A stretch of 6,482 nucleotides of DNA from Planctomycetales bacterium (GTDB taxonomy: Bacteria > Planctomycetota > SBBH01), in assembly GCA_005239795.1 (NCBI GenBank), contig SBBH01000029.1:1-6482 (forward strand). Direction: 5' to 3'. Numbering within the stretch: the first letter of the stretch is position 1; each line of letters starts with the position of its first letter. The translations under genes and the position numbers were made by a program. Positions 1-5,764 of this stretch are shown piece after piece. The notes beneath the pieces are model-generated. The model was not told the DNA's origin. It made no database searches and worked only from the letters and a program-made list of their open reading frames with translations.

Positions 1-1033
1 CCGGCAGGGAGAACTCGTTTACCGGGACCTGGCCGTGGGCGAGACGACGCGCCTGGCGGGGCTCGATCTGGATTTCGCCGTCTCGCGCTTTGCGGTGCCG
101 GCCGAGGAGGGGATTTTACCGCTTCTGGCGGGAATTGACGGCCGGGGACAATTGCGGCTTGCGGCGCTTGAGCATCCGGCGGCGGCTTTCGACAAGGTGG
201 TTCTCGACCTCAGGGCGGCAGCGGGGAAGTTGGCGCTGGAAGGGACCGGCGCGGGCCGCCTGGGAGGGGCCCTCTCGTTTGCGGTCGACGCCGATGTGAC
301 CCCTTCATTCCGGCAGGGGGCGCGCCTGTCGTTCGACGGCTTCGCCTTTGGCGGGGCGTTTTCGGACCGCTACTTGAGGGCGTTCAGCCTGGGCCTGGCA
401 CAGGGGGCGGTGGCGAGGCTCGACGGCACGGTCGAGATCGCCGCCCAGGGTCTTTTTGACGCCCAGGCGCTTTGGGCGAGCGCCACGGGGAAGGGGGGCC
501 TCGGCGTTTCCGGCGTCAATCTCGGACAGATCGCGATGTTCGAAAAAGGGTTCGCTTCGATCCAAGGCTCCCTGGGATTTCTGTCGGGGCACCTCAAGCC
601 GGAAACCTTTGCGAAGCTCCAGACGCGCATGAGCGAACTGGGACAGCAGGTGAAGATCGGCGTCGACTACGCGATGAGCGCTCCCAAGATCGACAATATC
701 CTGTCGATCGCGACGGTGTCTCAGGGGGTTCTGTCGGTCCCCGGCGAGGTGGACAAGCAGACGTTCGCGATCCGCTACACCGTTTCGGAGGACTCCTTCG
801 GCGACCCGGAGGTCAAGGAGCTTTGGCGGGAGTATGTGGGGGAACCGCACGTGATCACGGGGACGGCGACCGCTCCCGATTGGAACGAGGGGAAGCTCAT
901 GAGCAACATCCAGAAACGGGCTATCTCCAACATGCTCAAGCAGAAGAAGGAGAAGCAGAAAAACCAGCTCGAGGACAAGCTCAAGGATGAACTGGAGGAC
1001 CTCAACCCATTTAAAAAGAAGAAAAAGCGGTAG
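1..1033 (+). CDS. AsmA-like envelope protein, C-terminal part (5' end outside the window)
   Basis: The reading frame is open from base 2 to the TAG at 1031-1033, so the gene starts before the window; the GTG at 35 is only an internal codon. Numbering from that GTG, residues 1-150 are a run of short alternating hydrophobic strands rich in Gly and Ala. The stretch ARLDGTVEIAAQG (127-139), followed by a Gly-rich GKGGLGVSGVNL (152-163), resembles the repeat near the C-terminus of AsmA-family proteins. Residues 228-280 carry more strands (SQGVLSVPGEV, VITGTATAPDW). The end, from about residue 293, is a highly charged Lys/Glu helix finishing in a run of lysines. AsmA-like proteins are large, inner-membrane-anchored periplasmic proteins linked to outer-membrane phospholipid transport and homeostasis. 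No N-terminal anchor is visible because that end is missing. The family call rests on overall pattern, not a diagnostic motif; an unrelated beta-rich envelope protein is possible. Confidence 0.55.
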   Translation, partial: RQGELVYRDLAVGETTRLAGLDLDFAVSRFAVPAEEGILPLLAGIDGRGQLRLAALEHPAAAFDKVVLDLRAAAGKLALEGTGAGRLGGALSFAVDADVTPSFRQGARLSFDGFAFGGAFSDRYLRAFSLGLAQGAVARLDGTVEIAAQGLFDAQALWASATGKGGLGVSGVNLGQIAMFEKGFASIQGSLGFLSGHLKPETFAKLQTRMSELGQQVKIGVDYAMSAPKIDNILSIATVSQGVLSVPGEVDKQTFAIRYTVSEDSFGDPEVKELWREYVGEPHVITGTATAPDWNEGKLMSNIQKRAISNMLKQKKEKQKNQLEDKLKDELEDLNPFKKKKKR

Positions 1034-1038
1034 CTTTA

Positions 1039-1177
1039 TAAATCCGAAATTCGAAGCTCGAAGCACGAAACAAATTCGAATGACCGAAACGGAAAAATTC
1101 CAAACGCACGTTTGGCTCATTGAAACATTCAAATTTGGCTGTTTGTTTCAGATTTCGGATTTCGTGTTTCGGATTTA
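1039..1177. repeat. Inverted heptamer repeat, CGAA family (MITE-like palindrome)
   Basis: This AT-rich block fills nearly the whole gap between the AsmA-like gene and the prenyltransferase gene. The left arm has four in-phase 7-base units from 1043 to 1070 (consensus NHCGAAR). The right arm has four units on the opposite strand from 1146 to 1173 (consensus NMYGAAA). The outer ends match perfectly (TAAATCCGAAA at 1039-1049 against TTTCGGATTTA at 1167-1177). The centre is a 7-bp perfect stem with a 2-base loop at 1100-1115 (CCAAACG, CA, CGTTTGG). An inner pair, AAATTCGAATG at 1072-1082 and CATTCAAATTT at 1126-1136, matches at 10 of 11 positions. All these pairs share a dyad centre near 1104-1108. 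It carries no protein and no T-tract, so it is not an ordinary terminator. It ends 7 bases before the GTG start of the next gene. Confidence 0.85.
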
Positions 1178-1184
1178 AAGCACC

Positions 1185-2072
1185 GTGTCGAATTCGCTGT
1201 CGGCTCTCGCGCGTCTGGTCCGGCTTGAGCACACCATTTTCGCTTTGCCGTTCGCTCTGTTGGGTTTCTTCTGGGCGCATGGCAGCCATCTGGTGGAATG
1301 GCGGAAGCTCGCCCTTGTCCTGGCCGCGATGGTGACGGCCCGCACGGCCGCGATGGCTTTCAACCGCCTCGTGGACTTGCGCTACGACCGCAAGAATCCC
1401 CGCACGAAGAAATGGCCCCTGGTGACGGGGGAGGTGACGGTCGCCGGGGCCTGGACGCTTTTCGCCGTCTCAGCCGCGGGGTTTTTTGCATCGGCCTTGT
1501 TTTTGAACGAGACGACGTTTTTGCTTTCGCCGATCGCATTCTTCCTGGTGACGGGATACTCCCTGACGAAGCGTTTCACATCGATGTGCCACATCGCGGT
1601 AGGGCTGGCCTTGGCCTGCGCGCCGGTGGGGGGGTGGCTCGCCGTCAACCCCACATTCGATCCCTTTCCATGGGTGCCTTTTCTCCTGGCGGCGGCGGTG
1701 ACGTTCTGGGTCGCCGGCTTCGACGTGATCTACGCCTGCCAGGACGCCCTGTTTGACCGGTGGAACAAGCTGCATTCGATCCCCGCCGGCCGGGGTGTCC
1801 ACCGGGCGCTCGACATCGCGCGCGGTTTCCATGTTGCGGCGGCGCTGGCGCTGGCGGCGGTCCCTTTCGTGAGCGAAGCGGGGTGGCTCTTTTGGGTTGC
1901 CTGGGCGGTCGCGAGCGTCATGCTTGTCTATGAGCACTCGCTCGTCTCGGGGGGAGATCTCTCAAAGGTGGACGCGGCCTTTTTCACGGTCAACGGCGTG
2001 GTGAGCATCGTTTTCTGCGCAATGGTCGCAGTCGATCGGTTGTTGAACAGTGTTGCAGTGGTTAGTGGTTAG
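1185..2072 (+). CDS. mqnP: UbiA-family polyprenyltransferase, MqnP-like (menaquinone, futalosine pathway)
   Basis: This is a 295-residue integral membrane enzyme of the UbiA family, which transfers a polyprenyl chain from its diphosphate to an aromatic ring during quinone synthesis. The first Asp-rich motif is NRLVDLRYDRKNPRT (60-74; D64 and D68 are expected to bind Mg-diphosphate). The second is DVIYACQDALFD (180-191; D180, D187, D191), followed by the conserved HSIP (197-200). YSLTKRFT (125-132) and the late NG of AFFTVNG (265-271) also fit. About eight to nine hydrophobic segments span the protein. The pattern is that of the putative 4-hydroxybenzoate prenyltransferase subgroup used as MqnP in the futalosine menaquinone route; classical UbiA is the alternative, and no other mqn or ubi genes lie nearby. 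The GTG start is chosen because the protein aligns with the family from ALARLVRLEHTIFALPFA. No clear Shine-Dalgarno is visible. The last six residues (VAVVSG) and the TAG stop lie in a heptamer repeat, so the native C-terminus may have been replaced. Confidence 0.85.
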   Translation: MSNSLSALARLVRLEHTIFALPFALLGFFWAHGSHLVEWRKLALVLAAMVTARTAAMAFNRLVDLRYDRKNPRTKKWPLVTGEVTVAGAWTLFAVSAAGFFASALFLNETTFLLSPIAFFLVTGYSLTKRFTSMCHIAVGLALACAPVGGWLAVNPTFDPFPWVPFLLAAAVTFWVAGFDVIYACQDALFDRWNKLHSIPAGRGVHRALDIARGFHVAAALALAAVPFVSEAGWLFWVAWAVASVMLVYEHSLVSGGDLSKVDAAFFTVNGVVSIVFCAMVAVDRLLNSVAVVSG

Positions 2073-2127
2073 TAGATAGTGGTTAGAAGCTATCAGTTCT
2101 AACCACTATCTACTAACCACTATCCGC
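2058..2127. repeat. Inverted heptamer repeat, GTGGTTA family, in the convergent junction
   Basis: The block is exactly ten 7-base units. Units at 2058, 2065 and 2079 are GTGGTTA, with the variant GTAGATA at 2072. On the other side are TAACCAC at 2100 and 2114, with TATCTAC at 2107 and TATCCGC at 2121. The two halves form a perfect 26-bp inverted repeat (2063-2088 with 2097-2122) around an 8-base loop (2089-2096). It lies between the 3' ends of the convergent prenyltransferase and guaB genes. Because the period is not a multiple of three, its TAG triplets fall in all three frames on each strand. The prenyltransferase stop (2070-2072) is one of them. It may act as a bidirectional transcription end, but there is no T-run after either arm. 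Confidence 0.9.
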
Positions 2128-2132
2128 TTCCT

Positions 2133-3587
2133 CTATTGCGCCCAGTAGTTGGGCGGTTCCTGCGTGATCTGGATGTCGTGGGGATGGCTTTCGTGGAGCC
2201 CGGCGGCAGTCTGGCGCACGAAGCGCGCGCGTGTGCGGAGGTCGCCCAGCGTCTTGGCGCCGACGTACCCCATCCCGGCGCGGATCCCGCCTACGAACTG
2301 GTAGACGACGTCGGCCAGGGGGCCCTTGAAGGGGACACGCCCCTCGATCCCCTCGGGGACGAGTTTCTGGCTCTTTTCGATCTCTCCCTGGCGGTAGCGT
2401 TCCTTCGAGCCTTGGACCATCGCGCCCAAGGATCCCATCCCCCGGAACGTCTTGAAGGAGCGCCCCTGGTAGAGCACGGTCTCGCCGGGGCTCTCCGACG
2501 TCCCGGCGAAGAGCGACCCCACCATGATCGCGGCGGCGCCAGCCGCGAGCGCCTTGACGGCGTCGCCGGAGTAGCGGACCCCCCCGTCGGCGACAATCGG
2601 CGTTTTGGTCGCGGCGGCGGCCCGGGCGCACTCGAGGACGGCTGAGAACTGCGGCACGCCCACCCCTGCCACGACGCGCGTGGTGCAGATCGAGCCGGGG
2701 CCGATCCCGACCTTCACAATGTCGGCGCCGGCGGCGATGAGATCCCGCGTCGCCTCGGCCGTGGCGACGTTCCCGGCCGCGACGGCGATCTTGTGCTTCT
2801 TCTTGATGCGCGCGAGGGCCGCCAGGACGTTCCCCGTGTGGCCATGCGCGGTGTCGATCACGACGAGGTCGACCTCCTTGGCGATGAGGGCATCGACCCG
2901 CTCGTCGTCATTGACGCCGACCGCGGCCCCGACGCGCAAGCGTCCCCGCTCGTCGCGGCAGGCGACCGGGAACTGCAGGAGCTTGTTGATGTCCTTGATT
3001 GTGATGAGCCCTTTCAAGCGCCGGTCCTTGTCGACCAAAATGAGCTTTTCCACCTTGTTGGCGTGGAGGATCCCCTTGGCCTGCTCAAGCGTGGTATCCG
3101 GCGGCGCCGTCACGAGATGGCCCTTGGTCATGACCGCGGAGACCTTGGCCGACAGGTCTTTCTGGAACCTGAGATCCCGCATCGTGAGGATCCCGGCGAC
3201 GCGTCCACTGTCCTCGAGGACCGGCAACCCCGAGATGTGATGGCTCTCCATGAGCTGGCGCGCCTCGCCGATCGTCTGGTCCGGCGTCACCGTGCGCGGG
3301 GAGGGGATGATGCCGTTTGCCGAGCGCTTAACTTTTTCTACCTCGCGCACCTGGGATTCAATGTCGAGATTCCGGTGGATGACCCCCAACCCCCCTTCCT
3401 GGGCGATCGCGATCGCGAGGGTCGACTCCGTCACCGTGTCCATGGGGGAGGAGAGGAGCGGGATCCCCAGCGTGATCGAATCGGTCAGGCGCGTCTTTGT
3501 GTCGGCTTGGGCGGGGAGGATGTCGGAACGCTGGGGCACCAGAAGCACGTCGTCGTAGGCCAGTCCCAGCGGAAATCCGGCTTCCAT
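2133..3587 (-). CDS. guaB: Inosine-5'-monophosphate dehydrogenase
   Basis: GuaB oxidises IMP to XMP with NAD+ in the cytoplasm, the committed step of guanine nucleotide synthesis. The 484-residue protein is full length for the family. The N-terminal barrel begins YDDVLLVPQRSD (11-22) and contains LLSSPMDTVTES (44-55). Two CBS domains occupy roughly 94-205 (for example HHISGLPVLED, 116-126, and KLILVDKDRRLKGLIT, 181-196). The NAD-side motif is IDTAHGH (244-250; D245). The active-site loop is GPGSICTTR (296-304) with catalytic Cys301. IMP phosphate binding is VADGGVRYSGD (332-342), MVGSLFAGT (355-363) and FRGMGSLGAM (381-390). The mobile flap carries the Arg-Tyr dyad (R397, Y398), then KLVPEGIEG. 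All key residues are present. The ATG is preceded by no recognisable Shine-Dalgarno. No guaA follows; the gene ends at a convergent junction. Confidence 0.97.
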   Translation of the reverse strand: MEAGFPLGLAYDDVLLVPQRSDILPAQADTKTRLTDSITLGIPLLSSPMDTVTESTLAIAIAQEGGLGVIHRNLDIESQVREVEKVKRSANGIIPSPRTVTPDQTIGEARQLMESHHISGLPVLEDSGRVAGILTMRDLRFQKDLSAKVSAVMTKGHLVTAPPDTTLEQAKGILHANKVEKLILVDKDRRLKGLITIKDINKLLQFPVACRDERGRLRVGAAVGVNDDERVDALIAKEVDLVVIDTAHGHTGNVLAALARIKKKHKIAVAAGNVATAEATRDLIAAGADIVKVGIGPGSICTTRVVAGVGVPQFSAVLECARAAAATKTPIVADGGVRYSGDAVKALAAGAAAIMVGSLFAGTSESPGETVLYQGRSFKTFRGMGSLGAMVQGSKERYRQGEIEKSQKLVPEGIEGRVPFKGPLADVVYQFVGGIRAGMGYVGAKTLGDLRTRARFVRQTAAGLHESHPHDIQITQEPPNYWAQ

Positions 3588-3766
3588 GTGGCGATCTTAC
3601 GGATCACTCGGCCAGCGCGCAAGAGGCTTGACTACCAGGGAAAACCGAGGACCCGGACGTCCCCCTTCGGTCAAGGTTCGCCTTTTTCAAGAAACATCAG
3701 CCGAAAAACGTCTTGCTCAATTCAGGCGTCAAGGACTCCAGGGTCGTGATGGAGATCGGCATACGG
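3588..3766. other. Spacer between the DedA gene and guaB, likely holding the guaB promoter
   Basis: This gap of 179 bases has no convincing gene. Read on the minus strand, a weak promoter-like pair sits close to guaB: TTGCGC (3617-3622), 17 bases, then TAAGAT (3594-3599), only 6 bases before the ATG. Another TTGACC occurs at 3670-3675 without a good -10 partner. A short frame (3697-3762, beginning MPISITTLES) opens 4 bases after the DedA stop and closes after 21 codons; the same frame runs on for 30 more codons to 3607 after that TGA. I saw no riboswitch motif, heptamer repeat or strong hairpin with a T-tract. Confidence 0.3.
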
Positions 3767-4429
3767 TCAGGCGCCGGCGGCGGGTTTCGACGCGGCTTTT
3801 GCGCGGACGTACTCCACGATCACGGGAAGGAACGAGACGCCGATGATCCCGAAGATCACGATGTGGAAGTTGCGCTTCACGGCGGGGATGTTGCCGAAGA
3901 TGTGGCCTGCGATCAAAAACCCCAGCACCCATGCGATCGCCCCCGAGACGTTGAAGAAGGCGAAGCGCGGGTACTGCATGCGCCCGATCCCCGCCACGAA
4001 GGGGGCGAAGGTCCGGAGGATCGGCACGAACCGCGCGAAGACGATCGCCTTCCCGCCGTGCCGGTCGTAGAAGGCTTGCGCCTTCAAGAGATGGTCCTTG
4101 TTCCAGAGGCGCGAGGTCTCGCTCGTGAACACCTTGGGGCCGACGTAGCGCCCGCAGGCGTAGTTGACGGCATCCCCGAGGATTCCGGCGGCCACGAGGA
4201 GGACGGCCAGGAGCGGGAGGCTGAGCTCTGCATTTTCCGTGGCGCTCAAGGCCCCCAGGGCGAAGAGAAGCGAGTCCCCTGGCAGAAACGGCGTCACCAC
4301 CAGCCCCGTTTCAGAGAAGATCACGAGAAAGAGGAGAGGGTAGATCCAAGGCCCCAGCGTCCCGATCCAGGCGTTCACGTGGGCATCGAGGTGCAGGATG
4401 ACGTCGACGGTCTCCTTGAGGAAATCCAT
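3767..4429 (-). CDS. DedA-family membrane protein (VTT/SNARE-associated domain)
   Basis: The protein has 220 residues, the usual length for bacterial DedA proteins. These inner-membrane proteins work in lipid-carrier recycling and membrane homeostasis; some members (UptA) return undecaprenyl phosphate across the membrane, and others (YqjA, YghB) are needed for proton-motive-force homeostasis. Visible family features are the first re-entrant segment with SETGLVVTPFLPGDSLL (39-55; E40 and the PGD at 50-52), an acidic residue in GILGDAVNY (82-90; D86), and the signature FARFVPILRTFAPFVAG (131-147; R133, P136, R139, P143). Membrane helices follow at about 157-178 and 186-206, and the C-terminus is short, basic and Ala-rich. 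The ATG lies 9 bases after the stop of the glycosyltransferase gene, so the two are probably one transcription unit. A possible AGG core overlaps that upstream stop. Substrate cannot be decided from sequence. Confidence 0.93.
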   Translation of the reverse strand: MDFLKETVDVILHLDAHVNAWIGTLGPWIYPLLFLVIFSETGLVVTPFLPGDSLLFALGALSATENAELSLPLLAVLLVAAGILGDAVNYACGRYVGPKVFTSETSRLWNKDHLLKAQAFYDRHGGKAIVFARFVPILRTFAPFVAGIGRMQYPRFAFFNVSGAIAWVLGFLIAGHIFGNIPAVKRNFHIVIFGIIGVSFLPVIVEYVRAKAASKPAAGA

Positions 4430-4438
4430 GGCAGGCGC

Positions 4439-5737
4439 CTAGGCTGTGCCCGACAAATCTGTTTGTGTCTGCTGGAGGAAGGCGGGTTCCCTCAGCAATG
4501 CCCGCGCGATCTCGGCCGAGGCGTCCGGGCGGGCGATCCGGCCGGCGGCGCGCGCCAGACCCGTCAACTCCGCGGGGTTCGCGAGAAGCCGCGCCACCTT
4601 GTAGGAGAGCATCGCGGGATTGGAGGCTTTCACGGCCGCCCCCTTCTCGAGGAGGTAGTCGCTGTTTCGGGATTCCTGTCCGGGGATCGGGTTCACGAGC
4701 AGCATCGGTAGTCCCTTGGCGAGCGCCTCGGCGGTGGTCAGGCCCCCGGGCTTCGTGACAAGGAGATCCGCCGCGCTCATCCAGATGTCGATGTTCGTGG
4801 CAAACCCCGCCAGGTGCAGATGGCGCAGGTTCTCGGGATTGGCCGGGGGTTTGCGCTTGCGGCTGAGGCGCGCCTTGAGCGTCTTCCAGGCGCCAGTGGG
4901 CTTGCGGACCGCGAAACGTGCCGCGAGCTTGCGGCGCATCTGGTCGTTCTTGCCCGTCATGACGGCGATCTGGAGGGGGAGCGGCACCTCAAGGAGCGCC
5001 TCGACGATCTCGTCGATCGGGCCCACGGCGAATCCCCCGGCCAGGACGAGGACCACGGGCAGGTGGGGATCGAGCCCCAGGATCGCGCGGGATTCGCGGC
5101 GCCCTTTGGGCTCCCGGAAGACCGGGTCGATCGGAATGCCGCTTACGCTGATGCGCTGTTCAGGGACTCCCAGGCGCCGGAGGTAGGCGTGCGCTTCCCA
5201 GGAGGCGACGAAATAGCGGTCGACCGCGGGGTAGACCCAGTACCGGTGGGCCTCGATGTCGGTGATGACCACGGCGTGGGGGACGCGGATCTCTCCCTTC
5301 TGCTTGAGGTTCGCGACGATCTCCGCCGGCAGGAAATGGGTGTTGACGATCAGGTCCGGCCGGAACTCGTCTAAGAATTCCACGAACCGGCCGGTGTTCA
5401 GCTTGTCGAAGGCGAGGCGGATCTTGTCGCCGGGGTAGCGGCCCGAACGGGAGGGGCGGTCGGTCTTGTCGTAGAGGTAGCCGAACATGGCGGGGGCCGT
5501 GCCGACGAATTCCAGATAAGCTTTTGAGTAGAGATGGCGGAAGACGCCGTTGGCGAGCGTCAGGACGTCGACATGGCGGGCCTCGAGCCCCGGCGGGCCC
5601 GCCGCCCGAAAAGCGGCCTCCAGCGCCTGGCCGGCGCGCACATGCCCGGCTCCGGCAGAAGCGGAGAAGATCAGGACGCGCTGAGGAAGTCCTGGGTGCT
5701 GAGTTCTGAGTCCTGAGAGGTGTTTTTCCATGTTCAT
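4439..5737 (-). CDS. MGDG synthase/UgtP-type glycosyltransferase (GT28, diacylglycerol glycosyltransferase family)
   Basis: The protein matches the family that moves glucose or galactose from a UDP-sugar onto diacylglycerol at the cytoplasmic membrane face. Residues are numbered from the GTG at 5752. The N-terminal domain has RVLIFSASAGAGH (25-37), with the GxGH loop, and VNTHFLPAE (136-144). TDIEAHRYW (164-172) then leads to VDRYFVAS (177-184) and GIPIDPVF (205-212). The C-terminal nucleotide-sugar domain has LAGGFAVGPIDE (237-248), MTGKND (265-270), TKPGGLTTAEALAKGLPML (333-351) and NPIPGQESRNSDYLLEKG (354-371). The acceptor and sugar are inferred only from the family. A Lys/Arg-rich insertion lies at about 272-302. 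Possible starts are GTG 5752, ATG 5737 and ATG 5731. I chose 5737 because it is an ATG with a GAG 7 bases upstream. Residues 1-24 lie outside the conserved core and come from a heptamer repeat. Confidence 0.9.
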   Translation of the reverse strand: MNMEKHLSGLRTQHPGLPQRVLIFSASAGAGHVRAGQALEAAFRAAGPPGLEARHVDVLTLANGVFRHLYSKAYLEFVGTAPAMFGYLYDKTDRPSRSGRYPGDKIRLAFDKLNTGRFVEFLDEFRPDLIVNTHFLPAEIVANLKQKGEIRVPHAVVITDIEAHRYWVYPAVDRYFVASWEAHAYLRRLGVPEQRISVSGIPIDPVFREPKGRRESRAILGLDPHLPVVLVLAGGFAVGPIDEIVEALLEVPLPLQIAVMTGKNDQMRRKLAARFAVRKPTGAWKTLKARLSRKRKPPANPENLRHLHLAGFATNIDIWMSAADLLVTKPGGLTTAEALAKGLPMLLVNPIPGQESRNSDYLLEKGAAVKASNPAMLSYKVARLLANPAELTGLARAAGRIARPDASAEIARALLREPAFLQQTQTDLSGTA

Positions 5738-5762
5738 ATTCAAACTCAGCACTCAGTACTTC
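5686..5762. repeat. Inverted heptamer repeat, CTGAGT family, spanning the glycosyltransferase start
   Basis: The left arm at 5686-5705 and the right arm at 5743-5762 are 20-base inverted copies matching at 18 positions (GAAGTCCTGGGTGCTGAGTT against the complement of the right arm, which differs at two bases). Both are built from 7-base units with consensus NCTGAGT: four in phase from 5691 to 5718 on the plus strand, and two from 5744 to 5757 on the minus strand. The 37-base loop holds the two ATG candidates of the glycosyltransferase. The left arm is translated as its N-terminal extension. The right arm ends 2 bases short of the LOG-protein stop codon (5765-5767), so the element fills the whole junction. 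Confidence 0.85.
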
Positions 5763-5764
5763 TT

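Noticed and set aside
305..1132. Minus-strand open frame opposite the AsmA-like gene
   Set aside because: It runs through the intergenic palindrome and has a low-complexity Leu run that merely mirrors the Lys codons of the other strand.
2063..2122. Standard intrinsic terminator between the convergent genes
   Set aside because: The hairpin is long and perfect but AT-balanced, with no T-tract after it on either strand; kept as a repeat that might still end transcription.
2058..2127. CRISPR-like array of short repeats
   Set aside because: Units are 7 bases long with no spacers and are arranged as an inverted pair, which does not fit a CRISPR array.
3697..3699. In-frame TGA as a selenocysteine codon in the spacer frame
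   Set aside because: No selenoprotein family resemblance and no convincing hairpin just after the TGA.
2793..3749. Long plus-strand open frame (318 codons) opposite guaB
   Set aside because: It is antisense to an unmistakable, complete guaB and has a composition typical of GC-rich antisense frames; no family pattern is seen.
3588..3766. Purine or other riboswitch upstream of guaB
   Set aside because: I could not find a conserved aptamer core or a consistent set of paired stems; a covariance-model search would decide.
3713..4711. Long plus-strand open frame (332 codons) opposite the DedA and glycosyltransferase genes
   Set aside because: It crosses two well-supported minus-strand genes and their junction, is rich in Arg, Gly, His and Asp, and shows no recognisable domain.
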